A stretch of DNA of 64,000 nt from Anaeramoeba flamelloides. Taxonomy: Eukaryota > Metamonada > Anaeramoebidae. The translations under genes were made by a program, and so were the position numbers. A model generated the notes under the pieces. It did not search any database. It saw nothing but the letters and a program-made list of their open reading frames with translations, and was not told where the DNA came from. Below, piece after piece: positions 1-11,107 of this stretch; within the stretch, counting starts at the first letter, position 1, and the number at the start of each line of letters is the position of its first letter. The stretch lies in NCBI GenBank assembly GCA_027625915.1, contig JANTQA010000015.1, forward strand, positions 10,507,001 through 10,571,000, read 5' to 3'.

Positions 1-210
1 AAATTTCCTTACTGGTATTTGAATTTTAAATGGGAAAAAATTTCACTTCATTTTCAATTTCCTTTTTCAAACAAAGAACCAAACCACAAATTACAATCCT
101 ACTTCTTTCTTCTTTGAGTACTTAATTTATGAAAGAGGAATCTAGAAAAGGAAGTGAAAATTAGTTCCCCTTTAGTATTCAAATGCCAGTAGTTTTTATT
201 TCGTATTTTT
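1..210. repeat. Diverged edge copy of the CAGTCAAAGGGG MITE family (internal part)
   Basis: The stretch with a CACTTCATTTTC core followed by CCTTTTTCAAA, and then a GAAGTGAAAAT block and a paired 'ATTCAAATGCCAGTAG' segment, matches in order the interiors of the elements at 51426-52150 and 60192-60898. The copy is cut by the window start and diverged, so its ends cannot be placed. I see no gene in it. Confidence 0.5.
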
Positions 211-493
211 CTCTTATAAATAAAGTTTTTGAGATGGTGGTTTCAATTTTTGAATTCTATTTGAAAAAGAAATGGAAGGATGCGAAAATTTTTCCAATTT
301 ATTAGGCAAAGAACAGTAATAACTTTTGAAAACCCAACAATTTCCCATCAACCAATATCACTCTCCATTAGTACTCTTGTGGTTTGTAAGTGAGTATTTC
401 CAATTGAACAAAAAACAAAAAAACGAAACTTTTTGCCAAAAAAAATAATTTAAATAAATCTTTCTAATCAGCCCAGAAAAGATCAAATTCACT

Positions 494-1196
494 TTAACCA
501 AAATGAAAGTATCGTAATTTGTTGTCTATTTGATGAATTAGTTTCGAACGTACATATTTAAATCCTGCAATTCTTTTCAAATTTTCTGCCAATCTATCTT
601 CAATTTATCAAGAGGCTTTCTTAAAAGTGAATTGCATTTCAAAAGTTTGTTGTTAGGTGTTTGTTGTTGCAACAAAATGAACAAAATAAAGAAATAGAAA
701 GAGAAATATATTTACCATTTTTTCGAAATTTTGAAAATAAGGCTAATTTATGAGGTTTTTTTTTACAACGAAATGCCACACGGCAAATAATGTCTTTCAT
801 TGTGGCCTTTTTTTTCAAGTCAAACATAAACCGTGACTTTGTAAGGATGAGATCTTGATAATGAATAACAATGGAGATATTTTTTTTATAGACGTCTTTG
901 GTTGAAAACGTCAAATAGTTGCGGGCATTTAAATTGCCTGTAGGATCGAGCCATTTCAATGGCTTGTCATTGGCACTTAAGGGCCATCTGATCTCCCCAT
1001 TGTTGATCGTAATGAGGCACTTGTTCAGTGTTTCTTGCCTTGTTTGCAGCTTGAAGTTCACTTTTTGAATGATTTGACCAATGGTAGTGTTTGGTTCAAG
1101 AAGAAACGATTGGAACGTTTCATCAGAAAAGAAGACTCTTGTTATTTGTTTTTTGTCTGTTCTTTTTTTTTGTGGAACAAAACCCAAAGCACTCAT
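494..1196 (-). CDS. Small RA/ubiquitin-like domain protein (two exons)
   Basis: Exon 1 runs from the ATG at 1196 to 716. A donor GTAAATA follows at 715, and the intron ends in AAG at 598, giving a 118-bp intron in phase 1. Exon 2 runs 597-494 and ends in TAA, for about 194 residues. Residues about 18-100 read like a Ras-association/FERM-type ubiquitin fold: a first strand (TRVFFSDETFQSFLL), a helix-start motif (TIGQIIQKV), then a strand and turn ending in PLSANDKPLKWL, which matches the usual 'LxxDERPL' of RA domains. Residues about 105-160 (KNISIVIHYQDLIL, then TMKDIICRVAFR) look like a second such fold. Without splicing the frame would close after 185 residues with a hydrophobic low-complexity tail, which supports the intron. 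Binding of a small GTPase is inferred from the fold only. The exon 2 boundary is my reading of frame and splice motifs. Confidence 0.6.
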
Positions 1197-1260
1197 ATAA
1201 AAATTGGAAAAAATAAATTTTTTTGGTTTTGGGTTGTGAGTTTATTTCCTTAACGATTAC

Positions 1261-2390
1261 AAAATTCGCGGACAGAGTGAAATAATGTGGTGAGTGTTCA
1301 ATTCTTAAATAAGCTCTTTGAATTGCTAAAAATATATATTTGTGATTATTGGTTATTGATTAGTTTTGGTAATTGCTTGAAAAACCTCTTCTGATAAGTT
1401 TTTAAAATTACTTTTGGTTGAATCTTCAATGTTTTTTTCTCAAATGACAACCACAAAGCAAACTAAGGGTTTCATTACTCTTGGAAAATTATGACGACTT
1501 TGTGTACATCCTAGAAGAATTTTAGATGTCCCTTTTGCCAACTATCCTAAAGTTCAATCTTTTGGTTGATCGATAAAAAACTACCATTAGTTCTCCAAAT
1601 CAATTCCAATCACTAGTATACACAACTACTAACACTATTTTGAAAAAAATAATAAACAATTCTACTGTTTCAGGGGATAAGCACAAACAGAAACTCTTCA
1701 AAATATTATTAAATCTTTTTCTCCTTTTTAAAAGTTAAAGCCTTTCTTCAAATAAATTCCTCAAGTGTTCAAAACTTAATAAATATGTTAGAAGTGAAAT
1801 TACTCTATTTCTTATCTGTTCTATCAAAAATTTTTCATTTTTTTTTTACTGGTATTATATTAAAAAAAGTCAAATCATTAAGGCTGATTATCTTTCTCTC
1901 ACTTCTCAAATCTTAGTTGCATTTAGGACTCTTATCTTACACAACATAAAGGACAAAAAAGAGACGTGCACAATAAATTGATAGTTCACAGAAAATAGAA
2001 TCTGTCTTTCCTTGAAAACTCTCTTCTTATCTTAGTGAAAATAAAAAAGGATATGAAGCAAAAATTTTTCTCATTTACAAATTATAATATCAATAATTAT
2101 CAAGCAAAGTTCAAAATGAATCCTAAGTTTACTCTGTATACCGAATCTTTTAATATTGTTTTTGTTTTGGTGGATACTTTATATTCTCCAAAGATTTAAA
2201 TTATTTTTTTTGGCAAAAATGCTTTCTTAATTTTTTTTTCTAATTTTACAAAAATCCATTACCAAGTCTTTCAAAAGACACCAAAGAGGCTGTTAGTCCA
2301 ATTTGTTTTTAGTTCAAGTAAGGTTCTTATTCTAGACTAATAACACAATATACAGCAATTATTTCGATAAAAACCAATTCTACTCTTCAT
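1261..2390. other. Gene-free AT-rich spacer
   Basis: Upstream region of the RA-like gene. It contains many stops in all frames and homopolymer A and T runs. I see no coding region, RNA gene or clear inverted repeat in it. Confidence 0.6.
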
Positions 2391-2394
2391 TTAA

Positions 2395-2946
2395 GGTTTA
2401 CAATCCCTGAAACTGGAAAAAAGATTATCTTGTATTGGGTGTGTCAACTTGTTATTTTGGTTCTTAGCTGATCGATCTACAACTAAGTTTGGATCGTATA
2501 GGTGGTTGAAAAAGGCTATTTTTGTGATTTTATTTTTTTTTTTTCCGAAATCCGAATTGATGAGTCTAAGATTAATTAATTGGAAGATATTTAATTAGTA
2601 ATTGAGTTTTTTTTTTTCTATGTTGAAATTTTTATTTACGCTTTGTATTATTTGATGCTTGTAAAAAAAATTTTTTTTATTTACTCCTAACTCTGTAAAA
2701 GGAAAATGATAATTTGAATTGACAACCCAAAAATTAACACTTTCAATTCAATACCTTCCAATCAATTAATCTTAGACTCATCAATTCTGATTTCGGAAAA
2801 AAAAAAAATAAAATCACAAAAATAGCCTTTTTCAACCACCTATACGATCCAAACTTAGTTATAGATCGATCAGCTAAGAACCAAAATAACAAGTTGACAC
2901 ACCCAATACAAGATAATCTTTTTTCCAGTTTCAGGGATTGTAAACC
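2395..2946. mobile_element. Palindromic MITE with TTAA flanks (family M1, copy a)
   Basis: The element starts GGTTTACAATCCCTGAAACT and ends in the reverse complement. It is flanked exactly by TTAA at 2391-2394 and 2947-2950. The two arms (about 2395-2586 and 2755-2946) are almost identical over about 190 bp, with only a few substitutions and a poly-T length change. The middle is a short unique AT-rich spacer with no open frame. TTAA target duplication is the hallmark of piggyBac-type transposition, but no transposase is present, so the superfamily is inferred. Diverged relatives lie at 32934-33506 and 47649-48208. The near-identity of the arms suggests a young insertion or recent arm homogenisation. 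Confidence 0.85.
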
Positions 2947-3038
2947 TTAAAAGATCGTAATTTGTAAGAAGGTATTTGTAAAAGAACAAAAAAAATAAAA
3001 TATTAAAAAATAACAACATTTGTTACTCAAATAATTAC

Positions 3039-3525
3039 AGTCTTTCCAAACTACCTTAAAAAATTTTTCAATATCAAATTTTGATGTTGATATAAATTTT
3101 TAAATCAAAGAATATTAGAATAATAAATCTGATATTATGAAAAATAAACTCCTGGGGTGATCGAAAAATAAATTTATTTTTATAGAGTAAATATTCTATG
3201 TCGTTTCTTAATGAATGTTTGATGATAAGAGTTATTCTGGGATCCGATAATTTATTTATTGAAAATCAGAAAAAAATCTTGTATATCAACTCATTTAGGA
3301 TTTTTTTTTTATAATATCAGATTTATTATTCTTATATTCTTAGATTTAAAAATTTATATCAATATCAAAAATTGATATTGATAAAATTTCACGGTAACTT
3401 TGGATTGACTATATGAAAAAAATTTATCAAAATGAGTTTTCTTATTCTCATAATGAACCTTTCGAAAATCTATATCAACACCAAAGTTTGATATTGAAAA
3501 AAAAATTATTGTAATCCTAGAACCG
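3039..3525. repeat. Palindromic repeat, family A (copy 1)
   Basis: It starts TACAGTCTTTCCAAAC, followed by CAATATCAAATTTTGATGTT. An inverted counterpart of the same blocks appears at about 3330-3510 (ATATCAACACCAAAGTTTGA). The same order of blocks occurs at 59148 onward and 63765 onward, including an internal segment matching the 63840-63990 sequence in reverse. It looks like a degraded inverted-repeat element. Its right end is not clean. Confidence 0.6.
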
Positions 3526-3559
3526 CTTAATTTACTCTTTATACACAAGATTATATACA

Positions 3560-4600
3560 ATTTAAGAGGTTAGCAAACTAAAAAAAAAAATCTCATAAAT
3601 TTGATAGCAAATTTAAAAAGATTTTACCATATCTTATAATTGAAAAATGATTATAAAAATCTGATTACTACATACCAAACTTAGTTTTAATGATATTATT
3701 TGATATGAATTATTATTTTTAAAACTTTGGTTCATTTTTTCTTGTTTTGAAAAATCCCAAATATTTTTTTCTCAATTATTTAAAAAAAAATTATTTTCTT
3801 TGAATAAGAAAGAAATATTATTATTTTCTAAGGGTTCTTACTTGAACACAATTTAAAAATAAAACCAAAAATTTTCTTAAATAAAGAATATATTAAGTAT
3901 GTAGATCTGAAAAATATAGCATCATTTTTGATATTTTTTTAATATTTTTTCTTGAGAAAAAATAACGCACTATAAAAAAACTACTTTATTTCTAAAAAAA
4001 TTACAAAACTTATTTTAAACTTGAATAATATGAATTTATTTTTACAAAAGAAAATATTTAAATTAATTTTATTTTTTTAATTAATAAAAAAACTCAATCA
4101 TTAAAGGTTAAATCTAACTTAACATACTTTTTTTAAAACCTGGAAAATTCAAATTCTAATCAAAAGAAATAATTCTTAATTTGATTATTTTTAATACTTA
4201 ATAACCCATTCTTAATTCTTACAGTGAGTTAGTAGTAACCCAAAAATTAAATGTATAAATACCCATTACTATTATTTCTCGCATTTTAAAATATTTTCAA
4301 ATAAATAAAACCTATTCAAATTAATAATTCTATTAAAAAAAAAATTATAGATATTATCAAATAACTGATTTTAATACAACTTTTCCATGTTTAGACCTTT
4401 AATGTTTGAAAAAGGAATAATACATAATCTTTTATTTCTCAAGAAATTTAATAATTATTTTTGAATAAAATAAAAGAATCAATTTTTTTTACAGATTTTT
4501 TTATACTTTTTACCTTTTCCAAATTTCCCTTCTTAAGTTATTTGAGTTTCTATGTTCCTTCTCTTTTTGTTTTTTTAGGTGTTTGGGAAAGGTAAAAAAT
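3560..4600. other. Gene-free AT-rich spacer
   Basis: Mostly A/T with frequent stops in all frames. No coding region, RNA gene or strong inverted repeat was recognised. Confidence 0.55.
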
Positions 4601-5030
4601 ATAAAAAATCATTCTAAGAATTGGTTGACCTGATCATGACTAACCCAACCAAACTTGTTCATGATCAGATCTTCGACCAATTGAGCTGGACTTATGCAAC
4701 TGAACTGAATCCAACGAATGCGATCTGAAACCAACCAAAGTGAACCGAATTGAACTTTCCGTACTATCTGTCGAGTAGTTACTTTGACTGGGTTTTTGCT
4801 GTCGAGTCGGTATCTTGTACTGGGATTTTGCGAAAACAAGATTTGGGAAACTTGCTTATGAAAAAAAAAAAAAAAAAAACAAGCAACTGAAAAGAAAATT
4901 TCGAAAACCAAATCTTATTCTTAAAAACCAGAGCTTTTTAGATTCAACCCATCTAACAAGTTCTAAATCAAAATTTAATAAACAGCCTTTTTCATTTGAT
5001 CTATAGTTGTTCAAATATTTAGAACTCTTT
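4600..5030. repeat. Dispersed repeat H (copy 1)
   Basis: A relatively GC-rich block. The order GGGAAACTTGC, A-rich linker, GAAAACCAAAT, CTTATTCTTAAA and AGTTCTAAA is repeated at about 40760-41140. Open frames of 100 residues (minus strand) and 63 residues (plus strand) lie here, but neither resembles a known protein and both overlap the repeat, so I read them as chance. There is no clear terminal inverted repeat. Confidence 0.5.
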
Positions 5031-5039
5031 ATTAAAACA

Positions 5040-5820
5040 ACCTATGGTGGCGATCAAAAAAAATCGACATAAAAGGAAACAACCACCAGCCCATTCAACA
5101 CTTGGGGCACAAAAAAAACTTTTCACTGAAGTTTTTTCTTTTTTCTATTATTTTTTGACACTTTCATTTCTTGCTTTTCTTTCTCTTTTTCTTGTCTTTT
5201 TTCCGAAATAATTTATTCTTTTCATTTTTTAAAGAAAAGAAACCCTTTGAGCTGTAATCCTGCTTACATTACAGTTAGGATAAAAAAACCCTAAATACAA
5301 TTTTAGAGTTTCAGGCAAATAGGAGGTAATTTTGTTGAATCACCTCTGCTCAACAATAAAAAAAAAAAAAAGAATCAATTTTTTTATGAATCTTCAAGAA
5401 TTCAAATATTTGGTTTATTTTTATAGTATATTTCCCAGACGACCTAATGATCAAGGTTTATTGGTTCTTAAATACTCTAACAAATTACAAAAGTAAGATT
5501 TCCTAAAAATCAAAATCTTTCAAAATTTTTCTTTTTCTTGTTGTTTTGATCCAGAAATCATACGAAAAAAGAATCAAGATCTTTTGACTGAAAATTTAAT
5601 AGAAAAATGATTCCTTGATAAATGAAATTCATTTCTCTGTTGGTTAAAAAGTGCATTTGCTGATCCGGTTTAATCACATACCTCTTAAAAGAAATGATCT
5701 ATTGTCCTTTGAGAACAAATAAATAATAGTCTTTACTCACGAAAAAATGGAAATAATACGTCACAAAATGAATAACAATCAAAAAATAAATAATTTATTT
5801 TTTCTCTTTTTTCATTCAAA
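5040..5820. other. Upstream region of the TBL2-like gene
   Basis: No open frame of note. It contains a moderately GC-rich patch near 5040-5115 and a small potential hairpin near 5322-5346 (GAGGT pairing with ACCTC). The last 100 bases before the start codon are A/T-rich, ending in TTCAAAGAA just before ATG. No promoter element can be named. Confidence 0.4.
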
Positions 5821-5823
5821 GAA

Positions 5824-7227
5824 ATGACACATCCTATAATTGACCAAATATTAGAAGATCCAAAAATCTTATATACCATTGTTGGTGTCTTCATCTTAGT
5901 GTTCTTTACAATTCTCTTTTTTGTCTTTAAAAAGAAAAAGCCAACAAAGAAAAATAGTAACAAAAAAACGACAAAAAACCAAGGCAACAAAAAACCCAAA
6001 AGCAATCAAAACGGAAGAAATAAAAAAAAAAAAGGACGCCAAACTAAAAAAGAAATTGAAGAAAAAGAAATTGAAGAAGAGATCGAGTTTGAACTCCCCG
6101 AATTTCAACCAAGCCAGCACTTGGTTGGGAAAATTAAAATGGGCAAGTTTGAAGTTAACGATCTTGTGATTACACCTGATGGTAAATCAATAGCTGTCTC
6201 TACAAGTGGAGGCAATCTAAAATTTTATTCTGTTTCCGCCTTTCATGAGCATTTGGCCGAGAAGGAAAGCACAACACAGAGCAAAAAAAAGAAAACAAAA
6301 AAAAAACAAAAAACCTTTGTCCATCACACTATTTACAACACAGGCTATGTAACACCCAATTGGCTGTCCTTTACTTCGAGTGGGAGGCAATTGCTTTGCG
6401 GTTGCTCTGATTGCTCGCTTATTTTGTATTCGATCGATCCCTCAGAAAGGGCTGGAAGGTATGTCGTCAATCCAATCGTGCAAGTCAAGAACATTTACAA
6501 CCATGTCCTGTACTCGATCAAGTATTGCAAAATCTCCCCAAAGGGCGACTTTTCAATTAGCATGTCAAATACGAAAGACTCTGAAATCGACATTTACAAA
6601 AGGATTCGTGTCGACACGTCCAGCATCGAAATCCAAAACCAAAACAAAAAAGCCATCCCAACGATCGAAGGAAAGCAAAGCAGGATCTACACCTTGAATA
6701 CCAACTCGATCGAAAACAAAATGGTCGACATCTCATCAAACTCAGAATTAATGGCCATTGCGACGGCCACCTCTGACGTGAGGGTTTACTCGATCACCAA
6801 GGAAAAGAATGCAGACAAAATTAATCGACCGAAAAAGATCATGTCGTTGACACACAAAAGCCCAGTCAATTATCTCAATTTCTCCAAAGATACCAAATTT
6901 ATCGTAACATCAACATCAAAGGGCCTTATCAAATTATGGGACTTGAACGTGAAATGGAAATTGCAAGAAGACCCTCGTTTAATTTATGAAAAAAAAATCT
7001 CCATACACCCTCTCTCGATTACCTTGATCTCCCCAGACCAAGAATTAATCGCAGTTGTTGAGAAAAATAATATCTTTATATTGAATCTTGAAAATGGTGA
7101 GCCAATATTAAAGATGACAAATATCGTTCAACATTCAATTAAATTATTGGTTTGGTCATTGGATTCAAAACTGCTGATCGCCGTTGGTGATAGTGCTCAA
7201 TTTATATCTGTATGGAAAGTTAAATAA
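5824..7227 (+). CDS. TBL2: TBL2-like membrane-anchored WD40 protein
   Basis: Single-exon gene of 467 residues, close to the length of animal TBL2 (about 450). Residues 18-35 form one hydrophobic segment (YTIVGVFILVFFTILFFV), which could act as a signal anchor. A lysine-rich stretch follows to about residue 95. WD40 blades cover about 105-467. The late blade has NYLNFSKDTKFIVTSTSKG and then IKLWDLNVKWKLQEDPRL, which fits the TBL2-specific 'KLWDTDVEYKKKQDPYLL' pattern. In animals TBL2 is an ER membrane protein that binds PERK and affects translation under stress; that role is known only there and is transferred as inference. The middle of the gene (6300-6800) is clearly less AT-rich than the surroundings, which fits selection on coding. 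The ATG at 5824 is the first in frame and gives the anchor at the very N-terminus. Confidence 0.8.
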   Translation: MTHPIIDQILEDPKILYTIVGVFILVFFTILFFVFKKKKPTKKNSNKKTTKNQGNKKPKSNQNGRNKKKKGRQTKKEIEEKEIEEEIEFELPEFQPSQHLVGKIKMGKFEVNDLVITPDGKSIAVSTSGGNLKFYSVSAFHEHLAEKESTTQSKKKKTKKKQKTFVHHTIYNTGYVTPNWLSFTSSGRQLLCGCSDCSLILYSIDPSERAGRYVVNPIVQVKNIYNHVLYSIKYCKISPKGDFSISMSNTKDSEIDIYKRIRVDTSSIEIQNQNKKAIPTIEGKQSRIYTLNTNSIENKMVDISSNSELMAIATATSDVRVYSITKEKNADKINRPKKIMSLTHKSPVNYLNFSKDTKFIVTSTSKGLIKLWDLNVKWKLQEDPRLIYEKKISIHPLSITLISPDQELIAVVEKNNIFILNLENGEPILKMTNIVQHSIKLLVWSLDSKLLIAVGDSAQFISVWKVK

Positions 7228-7830
7228 AAAAAAATCTTATTTTTACTTTTAGAATTCTCAGATCATTTCCTTCTTTGTTTGCTTTTTTATTTGAAAAGAA
7301 TTTCCTCATTTATTTCATCTATATTGCATTTCTTTTATATTTCATTTCATGATATTTCATTATATTTTATTATATTATGTATTTTTTTTTACCTTCATCA
7401 AAATGTGTAATCAAATAATAATAATAAATCCTACATAAAATGATTATATTAGAATTCTTTACACAATACTATTGAAATAAAGAATCACAAAAATGAATTC
7501 CAATTCGATTCGTAAATTATTTTTTTTTAATTTGGATTTTTATTATGTTTATTGTTTTAATTTGGAAATAATTAACTTGTTATGTTCCGAGTTCGTCCTC
7601 GAAGAACGAGAAATATGAGATTATATTGTTGGGAAGTGATATAAGATCATATTGAGGTGTTCGAAGAACGAAGATTAAATTCCTCTTAGCACTAGAACAA
7701 TATCATAATTTTGAGTCTGGAAGGGGATCCAAAAAAAGAGGAATTATGACAAGGGTGTTTTTAAACAAATGAAATATTATAAGTTCTAGTATTGAAAAAA
7801 ATACCTCACATTATAATAATACAAGGCATA
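7228..7830. other. Downstream spacer with a small GC-richer patch
   Basis: After the TAA the sequence is A/T-rich. A patch at about 7585-7735 is less AT-rich and holds a short hairpin (CTCG, 5-base loop, CGAG) around 7598-7611 and a second GTTCGAAGAACGAAG near 7660. No C/D or H/ACA box set or tRNA fold can be supported. Confidence 0.4.
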
Positions 7831-8140
7831 TTTATTAATTGCTAATATTAGGGAAATTTATGTTAAATTGCTGAATAATTTCTTTTCTCAGAATCAAACT
7901 CTGACATCTATAACGTTATACCACTAATTAGAATGATGATTAATTAAATTACACTTGTTCAAAACATTATTCAAGCTGCAAAAAAAAACTAGAAAAAAGA
8001 TTTAGATTATCCAAATTCTAGTGAAACTCTCTATAAACCCCCATTTGTTTCTTCAAAATAAGTAGATCTACTTTAGGTTCCCAAACACTTACATGAGTAT
8101 TCTATCATGGCCTTTTAATTAACTTTTGTTTAGGTTTATT
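7830..8140. repeat. Diverged relative of MITE family M8
   Basis: The blocks GCTAATATTAGGGAAATTTA, then ATTAGAATGATGATTAATTA and ACACTTGTTCAAAACAT are the reverse complement, in order, of blocks in the element at 57710-58160. A further fragment of the same piece (AGAATGATGATTAATAAAAT) lies at about 59070-59095. Ends are not preserved. Confidence 0.55.
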
Positions 8141-11107
8141 AATTATTTGATAAAAATTTTGTTTACATAGAAAAAGGATTTGATTTTGAATTTTCTTTAA
8201 TGTTTATTTACTATAATTGTGTCTGTGATTATTTTTATTTCAGGGATTATTTCAAATAGAGAATTAGAAATTTTTGTAAATAGTGATCTAAGTTGTCAAA
8301 AAAAAGAGAAATCAAAAATTTTTATAAACTAATTTGTTATTTTTTGATAATACTTTAAAGAATTTAAACTACACGTGATCTTTTTTTTTTTTAATTTATT
8401 TATCAAAAGAATTATTGAAAGCATTGAATTTAAAATTTAAATGGGTTCTATCGAAACAAAATTTGGTTTAAATTTGTAGATTCGAACTAGATTAGTCCCC
8501 TTTTAAAATATGAGATATTTTCTCTCCTTTATTCTCAGTTTCTTAAGAAATAATCAAAATTGATCAAATATAAAATACTGTATTTGATTAGTATTCATAA
8601 AATCCTTTGACTTTGACCATTCCTCTAAAATTGACTTGGTTTAGTATTAAAAAAAAAAAGAACTAATTTTTTATTATTAAAATTTTCAATTTTTTTTTTT
8701 TTTTTCCTTTCAAAATTCCTAATATATCAATAGTTTTCTCTCTCTTTTTTTATTGAAAAAAATTACCAAACCATTTATATTTTTACAAATAAAACCTGTT
8801 TTCTTTATAACAATACAAAATACGAAAAATTGGGATTTAGATATTGTTTTCAACAAAGAAATGAAATTTATTCCATTTTTAAACCTTTCTATTACAACGA
8901 GGCTGTTTTTTATTTTTCTTCTATTTAAGCAAATAATTCTATAAGAGGAATAAAATTATGGGAAATAGAGAGATAAAATAATCTCATAGTTATCAATTTA
9001 AAAACCACAAAATAATTAGTTAAAATCTTCTAAAGTAATTTCAAATATTATTGTTTAAATGAAATATATTTTATAAAATACTTTGTACTTTACTTACTTC
9101 GAATTGAAAATAAGAACATCTCAAAATTTATATACTTTATCTAATAACAAAATAATTTTCTCACAATCTTTCCACAACAATTAAAATACTATCTTAATTT
9201 TATTAGAGTTTTATATCCTTTCTTATTTGCAATTGTTGATAATTATTTGTTTTAAATTTCAGAAATAAAAGGTTTTTTCAGAAAAAAATAATTTGTTGTT
9301 CTATTTAAAAATTTTTTTTTTTTTTTTATTTTGAAATTTATTTATATAATCAAATTTATCTTTCATGTATATTCATTAAACAATTAAATGATCTATAATT
9401 AACTTTTAGAAACCTTTTTTTGTTTACTACTTGCTTTAATGTTTCAAACAGGATATAAATTATTTTCCACTAATCAAATTTTTAAATCAAACTAAAAAGA
9501 AAATAAAAAATAAACCTTAAATATTTAATTTTGAAAAGTATTTCGGAAAAATCTAAAATAAAAAATAACTTTATAAAAATAAGAGATCCATTTAACTATT
9601 TAAAGAACTACTTTCAGTATAAAATTAAAAACTCCAATTTTTACATTTTTTTTTTATTTTCACCTTTTTGTAAAGTTTTTTTCCATTTTTTTTACAAAAA
9701 AAAATTGGAAAAAAATGAAAACAAAGAAAGAAAAAAATATAATTGAAAAATCTAAATGACAAAAAAAAAGTTACTTGGAATGGAATAATAAACCCTTGAA
9801 ATTCCAAGTAAATTAGATCTTGAGCCAGACAATAAAAAATATTATTTTTCCACACTTTTGTTCTTTTATTTTTTTCGATTTATTTTTGTTGTGTAATTGT
9901 TTTTGAATTTCGTTTTTTATTACAAGGGGATAAACGCTGCTAAATACATTCTTGTCATTGATATTAGTTACCAACAAAAAAATTTTGTTTTTTAATTTTT
10001 CATTAATGAACTAAAATTTCTTTTCTTTTTTTTTCTTTTCTTTTTGAAAAAATTTTCAACTTGGATTTTATTGTGTTTGAAAAATTCTTCCATTCGTAAA
10101 TCTTGCAAGGATGAAGAATTGTTTCTCATTAATAACACCCCTTTTTAATTCTCTGAACATTTGAACCATTTTCTTCGTAATATAGATTACTATTTTTTCA
10201 TATTTGAAAAAAGCCTTTAAAAAAAAATAATGAATTTTAAATTCGGATTTTTCCTTTTATACTCAAAATACCCCTTTAATCTCTTTTTATGACTGTAATA
10301 ATTTTAAAAATGTGATTATAAAGAATTATTGCTAACCAAATAAAAAAACAAACTTCATTTCACTTTAAGGTGCCCAAATAAAAATGAAAAAATAATATTT
10401 TTATTTTAAGAACCAACTCACATAAGATTGTTGAGAAATAAGAGAAACAATAAAATTCGGAGTTGAGTTGATATTCAAAAAAGAAATACCTGTAAAAACC
10501 ATAAATTTCAAAAAAAAAAAATATTTAAAAAAATTTTTGATACCTTTTATTGGAACATCTTGTTGTAAAATATCTCAATTTCTTGATAAAATTAAAATTG
10601 TTGACAATAAGATTATTGTTATTGTAAGTGTATGATTTTTAAAAGAAAATACACATCCTCATTTTTATTGATTTTAATATATTTTGTTTTAAAGGATTTA
10701 TTTTTTTTTTCAAATTGACTTTCTTGAAAAAAAAGAATTAAAAAAAGAGAAAAATAAAAAAAAAAACTGAAAAAAAAAAATTTACCAAATGAGAAAAAAT
10801 GATTTTGATCTAAAAATTGAAAATTTATTTTGAGAAGAATATAGGATAAAACTCAGAGAATTTATTCTATTTCTTCAATAAAACTGCCACATATGACTGA
10901 AAGAGGGGTTATTATGAAAACTTTGGTATTGTGTTTGGATTGGGAATATTAAAAACCTTTTTTCAAGGTCAGACAAATCTCTTAAATTGCAAGTTGTACT
11001 AGATTACATCATTTTCATTTTTTATCAATAAAATACTCAAAAAAAAAAAAAAAAAGAATATTTAATAATCATTTGAAAAACAAGTGGTTTCTTTTAGTAT
11101 TCAAAGA
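8140..11107. other. Gene-free AT-rich stretch, about 3 kb
   Basis: Very A/T-rich. Open frames of 60-76 residues at 8753-8944, 9531-9746 and 9625-9855 are made of F/K/N/I runs and overlap on both strands, as expected by chance in such sequence. I see no supported gene or element. The 3' end of the FEN1-like gene lies just to the right. Confidence 0.5.

Noticed and set aside
5896-6739. Overlapping frames on both strands inside the TBL2-like gene
   Set aside because: No domains; they follow from the K-rich neck and the local lower A/T content of the real gene.
7590-7735. Possible small noncoding RNA with CTCG hairpins
   Set aside because: No conserved box motifs, and the helices are only four base pairs; not enough to call an RNA gene.
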